Assembly: GCA_016214105.1 (NCBI GenBank)
Contig: JACRPD010000083.1
Location: 1 to 11,438 of the forward strand
Length of the DNA: 11,438 bases
DNA from: Candidatus Magasanikiibacteriota bacterium
GTDB lineage: Bacteria > Patescibacteriota > Patescibacteriia > Magasanikbacterales > UBA922
Reading direction: 5' to 3'
The translations under genes and the position numbers were made by a program. Positions 6,993 to 11,438 of the stretch are shown piece after piece. Within the stretch, counting starts at the first letter, position 1. Each line of letters opens with the position of its first letter. The notes beneath the pieces are model-generated. The model was not told where the DNA came from. It worked only from the letters and a program-made list of their open reading frames with translations, and searched no databases.

Positions 6993-7886
6993 TTATTCTA
7001 TACGCAAAGAATCAGCCATATATTTTACAACATCAATAAAACGATCGTAGTCAGCCTCATCAGCAGAGAACGTGAAGCCAAAAAACATACCATCTTTTAC
7101 CGCAAACACATCGTAAACTTTAATAAACCGCGTGGGCATTTCCACTCTCTCAACAATCACCTTTGCCGGCACTCCGCTGATTTCAATATCTTTAAGTTCT
7201 AGTATTTTTTCTCCTTCCGACAAGTATTGTGTCGCGCTGTCTTCTACCTCTTTCATATATTGACTCGGGCTGACTCCTGAATCAGAAATATCTTTTTCGG
7301 CGACAGTAAGACTCCCGCCAATCTGATCAAGCGCCACACCGCCGACAACCAAAGGAAACCTAGCCGCTCTTTCTTTCGTGGCCGAATATTCAGATAAACC
7401 AACCACTGTGTCTTCCGGATAATCAAGTTGAAAATGATATTTTGGATTAGCAAATTTTACGTAATTTACGTATGAAGCATCAATTGTTTCCACGACCTCA
7501 TTATCTGCGGTTAGACCAGTATCTTGCCCGGGAATAATCGGCGGACCGCTGCCAACTGTGATATCGTTCACCGCTGGCATCACTATTGATGTCACTGCCG
7601 CATAAAATACAATCAAAATCACAAAAGCCGCCATCAGCCCCGAGGTTGCCCACGCGCGTTTTAAAAATCTAAATCTGAAAAAATAAATTATTGAGCCAAC
7701 TGATAAAGTAAATAAATTCAAAACAATCCAGCCGATTTTTTGCGAAACCGCCACTATTTGTTTATTACGAACAATAGAAACTACCGCTCTAACCCACAAC
7801 CCAAACAAAGCCGTGAAGATTAACAAGCCCAATAAACCCACTTTTGCGCCAAAACTCATTGATGCGTAAAAGTCTGCGAAATCCAT
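6993..7886 (-). CDS. Three-helix membrane protein with PsbP/Mog1-like domain
   Basis: The 297-residue product has three predicted membrane helices, at about 13-36, 50-70 and 82-104. The second (WIVLNLFTLSVGSIIYFFRFR) resembles the short PLDc_N-type helical hairpin common in small bacterial membrane proteins. After a Gly/Pro/Asp-rich linker (about 108-135) comes a domain at about 140-297. It has the layout of PsbP/Mog1-fold proteins: an early YHFQLDYPED strand, a central MPTRFIKVYDVFAVKDG hairpin and a terminal helix YDRFIDVVKYMADSLRI. Such domains in CPR are usually of unknown role, and no link to photosynthesis is implied. It appears to head a two-gene unit with the CARDB protein. Fold assignment is by eye and moderate. 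Confidence 0.7.
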   Translation of the reverse strand: MDFADFYASMSFGAKVGLLGLLIFTALFGLWVRAVVSIVRNKQIVAVSQKIGWIVLNLFTLSVGSIIYFFRFRFLKRAWATSGLMAAFVILIVFYAAVTSIVMPAVNDITVGSGPPIIPGQDTGLTADNEVVETIDASYVNYVKFANPKYHFQLDYPEDTVVGLSEYSATKERAARFPLVVGGVALDQIGGSLTVAEKDISDSGVSPSQYMKEVEDSATQYLSEGEKILELKDIEISGVPAKVIVERVEMPTRFIKVYDVFAVKDGMFFGFTFSADEADYDRFIDVVKYMADSLRIE

Positions 7887-7912
7887 AAAATTAAAATCTA
7901 ATTTTAATTGTC

Positions 7913-7948
7913 GCTATATATGTTAGCACAAAAAATGACTTTTTTCAA
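7913..7948 (-). promoter_or_regulatory. Candidate promoter for the PsbP-like/CARDB unit
   Basis: On the - strand TTGAAA (7948-7943), a 17-nt spacer and an extended -10, TGCTAACAT (-10 at 7925-7920), are seen. The -35 box overlaps the TGA stop of the 54-residue gene, as at nusA. The -10 matches consensus at four of six positions. Confidence 0.5.
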
Positions 7949-8109
7949 ACCACAAACCGAGTTATCAACAGCCATGCCAGTGTTAACAAACTCATGCCTG
8001 CGCCCAACGACACTATTGCAATCTCCAGTCCATCCCAACTTCGCCGTCTTTTGTGTTCAAAAAGGAAGAAAAGTAATAGACCTAAGATTAAGATGGAGAT
8101 AAAAGACAT
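7945..8109 (-). CDS. 54-residue two-helix membrane protein
   Basis: This is a short ORF running from ATG (8109-8107) to TGA (7947-7945). The product starts MSFISILILGLLLFFLF, has a charged turn EHKRRRSWDGLE (18-29), and a second hydrophobic helix from about 30 to 50, ending ITRFVV. The basic loop would face the cytoplasm, giving a helical hairpin with both termini outside. Support comes from a good Shine-Dalgarno, AGGA, 7 nt before the ATG, the coherent hydrophobic-charged-hydrophobic pattern, and the following promoter starting exactly at its stop. It fills what would otherwise be a 417-nt gap. The family is not recognised. It could be a small accessory subunit or a type I-like membrane peptide, but nothing in the sequence says which. 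Confidence 0.65.
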   Translation of the reverse strand: MSFISILILGLLLFFLFEHKRRRSWDGLEIAIVSLGAGMSLLTLAWLLITRFVV

Positions 8110-8116
8110 AAAAACA

Positions 8117-8120
8117 TCCT
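8117..8120 (-). promoter_or_regulatory. Shine-Dalgarno of the 54-residue gene
   Basis: AGGA on the - strand lies 7 nt before the ATG at 8109. Most other starts in the window lack such a site, so this one is informative in choosing the start and in believing the gene. Confidence 0.6.
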
Positions 8121-8125
8121 AATGA

Positions 8126-8206
8126 ATTCCCCCCCCCTCGTAGGGCTTCGTCGTGAGCGCTCAGCCGAACGGGGAGGCGAGGAAGGGGTCTCGATGAGTG
8201 TAAAAC
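8126..8206 (+). repeat. Hairpin repeat copy R2, interrupted by a 26-nt insert
   Basis: It begins ATTC, then a run of nine C (8129-8137), then TCGTAGGG, matching R1. It is broken by a foreign segment at about 8146-8171 and resumes with GGGAGGCGAGGAAGGGGTCTC in two parts, ending GAGTGTAAAAC as in R1 (AAAGTAAAAC). The insert splits the right arm of the hairpin, so this copy can no longer form the intact 9-bp stem locally. Confidence 0.75.
8146..8171. repeat. Insert in R2 related to the ruvA and GT-C gene elements
   Basis: On the - strand it reads GTTCGGCTGAGCGCTCACGA and onward, sharing TTCGGCTG(A)GCGCTCA with the element at 8736-8762. It is centred on a 10-bp palindrome, TGAGCGCTCA (8154-8163), flanked by imperfectly complementary TTCG and CGAA. 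GGG on both sides could be a short target duplication. Confidence 0.6.
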
Positions 8207-8258
8207 TATAACCTCTGTATTTTTACAGATTAATTATTTCTACACTCGCTGAGACCTC
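8185..8258. repeat. Symmetric inverted repeat joining R2 and R3
   Basis: The arms GTCTCGATGAGTGTA (8188-8202) and TACACTCGCTGAGAC (8241-8255) differ at two positions from perfect complementarity. They surround a small hairpin CTGTA-TTTT-TACAG (8215-8228). All share the same centre (8221.5), so the pair R2-R3 forms one large imperfect palindrome of about 170 bp, apart from the insert in R2. Confidence 0.7.
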
Positions 8259-8297
8259 ACTCTGTCTCTCTCCTACGAGGAGAGAGGACTTTTAAAG
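8238..8297 (-). repeat. Hairpin repeat copy R3
   Basis: On the - strand a perfect 9-bp stem, CTCTCTCCT / AGGAGAGAG, with loop CGT (8286-8266), is followed by ACAGAGTGAGGTCTCAGCGA and GTGTAGA. Every motif of R1 is present in the same order. The two stem differences from R1 on one arm are matched by two on the other, so pairing is conserved. It begins a few bases after the stop of the GT-C-like gene; no T-run follows. Confidence 0.8.
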
Positions 8298-8303
8298 TAA
8301 ATT

Positions 8304-9746
8304 TTAATATAAACGACACCAAAAATTTCGGTACCCAACCGCCCGCTCGTTCACTTTTGTAAAATGCGAATCTTGCAACACCTCATCTCTCAAATCCCGA
8401 TACCTCTCTCCCACAAAAATATAAATCGGCTGGCCGCCATATTCTTCCAATAAATTAACCCGCTCTTGATTATCGTCGGTAAACCAAAATCGTTCCCAAT
8501 CTCCACGATCCCACAGATCATAGTCCAACATTCCGGGCGCGATGATTTTTTTATTGGTAAAACCATACAGCCACGGCGCGTAAGTGGAATCAATCGCCAA
8601 CACATATTCTCCAGCCAAACTATCAACACCGCGAATGGCAGTAAACTCACTGTCACTAATCAACGGCTGGCGAATTGCGACCAGCCAAACCTGAATCGCC
8701 AATAAAACAACAACAAAAATCACCACAACTTGTTTACCCTGAGCGCCAGCCGAAGGGTTGGCTGCCTTTTGCGTCCAAACCGATTGGACAACGCCGGAAA
8801 AATAACCAGCCGCGAAAAGAATCAGCATTAAATCCAAAAATACTAAAAACCTGCGGTAAAAAGCGAAACCGATTATGACTAAAAATAAATTCGCGCCAAA
8901 AAAGCTGACCAACAAAATCTGTCGACGAAAATTTTGCCATAATCCCAAAATACCGTAAGGCAAATACGCTAAAATCGCTGACAAAAAAATTATCGGCGTG
9001 ATAAAACTGCCGCTAAACTCCGGCCGACCGGCGGCAGAAAAATTTTTTGCCAAACCAAAATTTCCTTTCAATTGTTTTAAATATAAAGAAAACTCCGGCC
9101 AGTTAATCAAAAACAATATCATCGCGGCTATAATTCCCGACAACAAAACAAATCTCCTGTTATCGCGGTCAATCATCGTGTAAATCAACATTGCCAACCC
9201 CAGCGGCGCCAAAGTTAACGGGTGTATTATGCCAATCCCAATTAAAGTAAAAATCGCCAGCCATGAATTTTTCTTTACTAACAGTAGAGTGATCAGCAAA
9301 AGAAACAGCGCCAAATAATTGCAATAATAATACCACCAATAAAACGCGAATTGGGTGGCGGAAACACTAAAAAGAAAAATCGCGATCATCGCGACTTGCT
9401 TATTAAAAAATTCCCTCGCCACCAAATAAAACGCCCAAAACACTCCAATTGCTATAAAAAAATACCAAACAAACATTATCGTATCCACGCTGTCGCCCAG
9501 CAACATCAGCGGGTTGGAAAAATTCGCAAACCCAAACGGCGTAATCGCCGCGTCGCCAAGCCGTTCAAAGTAGCCGGTAATATAATGCCGATAAATTCCC
9601 GTGTCATAGCCAAAACCAATGTAGCCAAACCGCCAAATCGGATAGAGATGAAATAATAAGTAGAGAATAAAAATCAAGGCAACTAAACATTGTTGCCTAT
9701 TTTTCACACTAATATTTCTATAAAAATTCAAGATACTAATATACAA
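8304..9746 (-). CDS. Multi-pass membrane protein, probable GT-C-type glycosyltransferase
   Basis: About 480 residues carry roughly ten hydrophobic helices between about 20 and 360. A soluble C-terminal part (about 365-480, with SLAGEYVLAIDS, YGGQPIYIFVGERYRD) lies probably outside the membrane. After the first helix comes FGYDTGIYRHYITGYFERLGD (from 45); an acidic residue in this first loop (Asp48) is the usual mark of GT-C lipid-dependent sugar transferases of the PMT/ArnT/STT3 type. IIHPLTLAPLG (173-183) and FYRRFLVFLDL (296-306) are other conserved-looking spots. The start is uncertain: TTG at 9746 or GTG at 9707, with an in-frame TAG just upstream of the TTG. The loop KAANPSAGAQGK (327-338) is encoded by an interspersed element. 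An uncharacterised membrane protein without transferase activity cannot be excluded. Confidence 0.6.
   Translation of the reverse strand: MYISILNFYRNISVKNRQQCLVALIFILYLLFHLYPIWRFGYIGFGYDTGIYRHYITGYFERLGDAAITPFGFANFSNPLMLLGDSVDTIMFVWYFFIAIGVFWAFYLVAREFFNKQVAMIAIFLFSVSATQFAFYWWYYYCNYLALFLLLITLLLVKKNSWLAIFTLIGIGIIHPLTLAPLGLAMLIYTMIDRDNRRFVLLSGIIAAMILFLINWPEFSLYLKQLKGNFGLAKNFSAAGRPEFSGSFITPIIFLSAILAYLPYGILGLWQNFRRQILLVSFFGANLFLVIIGFAFYRRFLVFLDLMLILFAAGYFSGVVQSVWTQKAANPSAGAQGKQVVVIFVVVLLAIQVWLVAIRQPLISDSEFTAIRGVDSLAGEYVLAIDSTYAPWLYGFTNKKIIAPGMLDYDLWDRGDWERFWFTDDNQERVNLLEEYGGQPIYIFVGERYRDLRDEVLQDSHFTKVNERAVGYRNFWCRLY
8736..8762 (-). repeat. Short interspersed element inside the GT-C-like gene
   Basis: On the gene strand it reads CTTCGGCTGGCGCTCAGG within CCC...GGG, coding NPSAGAQG in a cytoplasmic or periplasmic loop between two membrane helices. 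It is the reverse orientation of the ruvA copy relative to the gene, with the same ends (CCCTTCG and CGCTCAGGG) and a changed centre. It keeps the frame. Confidence 0.65.
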
Positions 9747-9813
9747 ATGGTACTAATGATACCAATGCTATACGAATATTTCTTATCAAAGGGTATTAGT
9801 ATACCATTTGTAT
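9741..9813. repeat. Inverted repeat with two operator-like palindromes upstream of the GT-C-like gene
   Basis: ATACAAATGGTACTAAT (9741-9757) is repeated in inverse as ATTAGTATACCATTTGTAT (9795-9813), with two extra bases in the second arm. Inside are two palindromes: TGGTACTAATGATACCA (9748-9764) and GGTATTAGTATACC (9792-9805). Their centres are about 42.5 bp apart, close to four helical turns. The repeat covers the candidate TTG start. I see no convincing -35/-10 pair in this 100-bp gap. Confidence 0.55.
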
Positions 9814-9846
9814 AATAAGTAAATTAGTATGTTGGTATGTTAATCT

Positions 9847-11040
9847 TCAGTGTATCTCATTTTTTTTCATCCCCACCCAATCCGCCACGACTTCCTTGAT
9901 GTGTTCAACACCTACTTCAATCCACCCCTGATCGCCTCTTTTCGCCGCTGAATACTCTTCAATCTCTTTAACTTTATCAACAATTTTTTTTCTGACTGAA
10001 ACCAGCGCTTTTTCGTCTTTGGTTTTTTCTTCTTGTGAATGTAAGGCGACCAGTTCTTTTTGCAAACGCGCCATTTCTTCGTCTAAATCGCTTTTATTGC
10101 CGCTGGCTTTACCAGCCGCGCCGTGGAGCAAGGCGACCGCGTGATCAACCGGCAAGCCTTCTTTAACATTTACCATCGCCGCCGCTTCGTCCATCACATC
10201 AATCGCTTTGTCAGGCAAGCGCCGGCCTTTGATGTATTCGTGCGATAAACGAGCCGCGGCCTCAATCGCCTCGTCAGTGAATTTGACTTGATGGAATGTC
10301 TCATAATTCTTTTTTATGCCATGCAAAATCTGAATCGTCTCGGCGACCGTCGGCTCGTCAACCAAAACCATTTGGAATCTGCGGGCAACGCTTTCATCCG
10401 GCGCGATAAATTCGTTGTATTCTTTCTCTGTCGTTGCTCCGATGAGTTGAAGATCTCCGCGAGCGAGAGCGGGTTTTAAAATATCGGAAAAATTCACCGC
10501 GCCTTCCGCGCCTCTGGTCTGCATGACAGTATGAATTTCATCAATAAATAAAATTATCGTGCGGTTGGAAATTCTAATTTCATCAACAATCTTTTTTACC
10601 CGCTGTTCAAATTCTCCGCGATATTTTGTGCCGGCTAACAGTTCGGAAACGCGCAAAGATAAGATTCTTTTGTTTCGCAAAACCTGCGGCACATCGCCGG
10701 TGACGATTCCCATTGCCAAGCCCTCAACAATCGCGGTTTTACCCACTCCCGGCGGACCGGCTAAAATCACGTTATTTTTAGTCCGGCGCGTTAAAACCTG
10801 TGTGACGCGCATAATTTCTTCCGCCCGTCCGACCACCGGATCAATTTTTCCTTCCCGAGCCAAAACCGTCAAGTCAACCGCGAAACCGCCTAAACAACCA
10901 ACCCCGCCGCCGACATTTTTGGTAGTGAAAGACGTTGTCTCGCCGCTGCGGCGTTTATAAAAAAAATACATCGTCACGCCGACCATTAACAAAACCGAAC
11001 CGCCGTAGCGTAAAATTTCTGGGAGAGATGTGGTGTCCAT
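9847..11040 (-). CDS. Membrane-anchored ClpC/ClpB-type AAA+ protein with D1 module only
   Basis: The 397-residue protein begins with one membrane helix (about 11-28, followed by KRR) and a Gly-rich linker (44-52). It then enters a Clp D1 domain at LTVLAREGKIDPVVGR (57-72). Visible motifs are Walker A GPPGVGKT (95-102), pore loop GTKYRGEFE (137-145), Walker B IILFIDE (162-168), sensor 1 region GATTEKEY (201-208), arginine fingers ARRFQ (219-223) and sensor 2 region GRRLPDKAID (272-281). A charged helix at about 317-365 resembles the short ClpC middle domain. It stops at EHIKEVVADWVG, the point where D2 would begin. ClpC/ClpB are normally above 800 residues with an N-domain and D2; both are missing here. 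It is probably a membrane-tethered unfoldase or remodelling ATPase; partners are unknown. The D2 loop that docks ClpP is absent. Confidence 0.85.
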   Translation of the reverse strand: MDTTSLPEILRYGGSVLLMVGVTMYFFYKRRSGETTSFTTKNVGGGVGCLGGFAVDLTVLAREGKIDPVVGRAEEIMRVTQVLTRRTKNNVILAGPPGVGKTAIVEGLAMGIVTGDVPQVLRNKRILSLRVSELLAGTKYRGEFEQRVKKIVDEIRISNRTIILFIDEIHTVMQTRGAEGAVNFSDILKPALARGDLQLIGATTEKEYNEFIAPDESVARRFQMVLVDEPTVAETIQILHGIKKNYETFHQVKFTDEAIEAAARLSHEYIKGRRLPDKAIDVMDEAAAMVNVKEGLPVDHAVALLHGAAGKASGNKSDLDEEMARLQKELVALHSQEEKTKDEKALVSVRKKIVDKVKEIEEYSAAKRGDQGWIEVGVEHIKEVVADWVGMKKNEIH

Positions 11041-11058
11041 AAATTTTATTATTTAAGA

Positions 11059-11074
11059 TAGTCTAATTATACCA
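11059..11074 (-). promoter_or_regulatory. Extended -10 promoter of the Clp-like gene
   Basis: On the - strand TGGTATAAT gives a perfect -10 box (11071-11066) with the extended TG. No -35 box is recognisable at 16-18 nt. The predicted start near 11059 leaves a leader of about 19 nt without a Shine-Dalgarno. Confidence 0.65.
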
Positions 11075-11076
11075 CA

Positions 11077-11125
11077 CTTTTCACCACACCACATCATCAC
11101 CTCATCACTTTAATCACTTGCGAAA
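11077..11125. repeat. Low-complexity CATCAC/GTGATG tract upstream of the Clp-like promoter
   Basis: The + strand is a run of C/A/T-only words (CACCACACCACATCATCACC, then TCATCACTTTAATCACTT). It occupies the place of the -35 region and upstream of the Clp-like promoter. It is a degenerate, imperfectly periodic tract and not a precise tandem repeat. Confidence 0.5.
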
Positions 11126-11216
11126 CTTCGGTCTTCTGTCAAAAAGAAAGCTGGGCAACACGTACTTTTTAAAACTCACTTTTTTAGGTTTAATAGACAC
11201 TTTGGTGGGGCTGGAT

Positions 11217-11438
11217 TTAAGTCCGGCCGGTCATAATTTTTACAATCATTTGGTATCTTCTTTTTGGGTTTAATCCGTGATGGACGTTGAGCAGGCGCTT
11301 CAATCTGTTAAAAAATCCATCCAACGAATTAGTTGTGTTTGGTATATTCAATTCAGGATATCTTTGGAAAGTATACAGGTAGGGCAAGTTGATTATTAAA
11401 CTGCGGTAAGCTGATCTAATTCGTTTGTGGGTGTAAAA
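11217..11438 (-). CDS. DDE transposase, C-terminal 73 residues (5' end beyond the window)
   Basis: An open frame runs from the right edge to TAA at 11219-11217. It reads HKRIRSAYRSLIINLPYLYTF, then the block IPNTTNSLDGFFNRLKRLL (32-50), then NVHHGLNPKRRYQMIVKIM (51-69). The pattern (N)TTNS(I/L)(E/D)GFF..LK...HxGL...R is the C-terminal catalytic block of DDE transposases resembling the IS256/IS1249 and ISXO2-like groups. The last acidic residue of the triad is normally Glu in TNSIEG; here it is Asp (codon 11321-11319). The C-terminus looks natural, so the element's outer end should lie between about 11125 and 11216, but its terminal repeat cannot be fixed without the other end. Exact IS family is uncertain. 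Confidence 0.75.
   Translation of the reverse strand, partial: FYTHKRIRSAYRSLIINLPYLYTFQRYPELNIPNTTNSLDGFFNRLKRLLNVHHGLNPKRRYQMIVKIMTGRT

Noticed and set aside
7908..8102. 64-residue open frame on the + strand
   Set aside because: It has no Shine-Dalgarno or recognisable protein pattern and is antisense to the better supported 54-residue membrane protein.
9351..9656. 101-residue Lys/Arg/Asn-rich open frame on the + strand
   Set aside because: It is the complement of hydrophobic codons in the GT-C-like membrane protein, a common artefact.
1..11438. CRISPR array, tRNA, rRNA or a defence island
   Set aside because: No regularly spaced identical repeats, no tRNA cloverleaf or rRNA segment was recognised, and apart from the toxin-antitoxin pair no defence gene is present.

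Overview
The window looks like chromosome from a Candidate Phyla Radiation (Patescibacteria) bacterium. The signs are compact single-copy housekeeping genes (gyrA, nusA, ruvA) between single-pass and multi-pass envelope proteins of no clear orthology, mostly weak or absent Shine-Dalgarno sequences, AT-rich consensus -10 boxes, and TGA used as a normal stop, which argues against the recoded Gracilibacteria/Absconditabacteria. The phylum is inferred from style; there is no rRNA gene here.

Layout. Only gyrA, cut by the left edge, is on the + strand. Every other gene is on the - strand. Read right to left they are: the C-terminal end of a DDE transposase cut by the right edge; a membrane-anchored ClpC-type AAA+ protein that has only the first ATPase module; a large multi-pass membrane protein of probable GT-C type; a 54-residue two-helix membrane protein not previously delimited because of its size; a three-helix protein with a PsbP-like domain; a surface protein with a Cys-rich module and a CARDB domain; nusA; a single-pass membrane protein of unknown function; ruvA; and a RelB/YafQ-type antitoxin-toxin pair. 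gyrA and the toxin gene converge on a shared bidirectional terminator.

Transcription. Strong sigma-70-like promoters precede the antitoxin (TTGACA-17-TATAGT) and nusA (TTGACA-17-TATAAT). In nusA the -35 box overlaps the stop codon of the preceding gene, and a weaker promoter before the PsbP-like gene has the same arrangement. The nusA leader is about 50 nt and carries a perfect 12-bp stem-loop almost at its 5' end.

Repeats are the most unusual content. (i) A hairpin repeat of about 50 bp (a CGT loop on a pyrimidine/purine stem, then GGTCTC) occurs three times: once before ruvA, and twice as an inverted pair at 8126-8297. Two copies differ by paired changes that keep the stem intact. (ii) A second short element (CCCTGAGCG...CGAAGGG) lies in frame inside ruvA, where it encodes PALSEVEG, and in frame inside the GT-C-like gene. 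A diverged third copy interrupts one of the hairpin repeats. The window therefore shows two interspersed repeat families, one nested in the other and tolerated inside essential coding sequence.

No defence island, CRISPR array, tRNA or rRNA is visible. The best candidates for something undescribed are the two repeat families, the D1-only membrane-tethered Clp-like ATPase and the 54-residue membrane protein.
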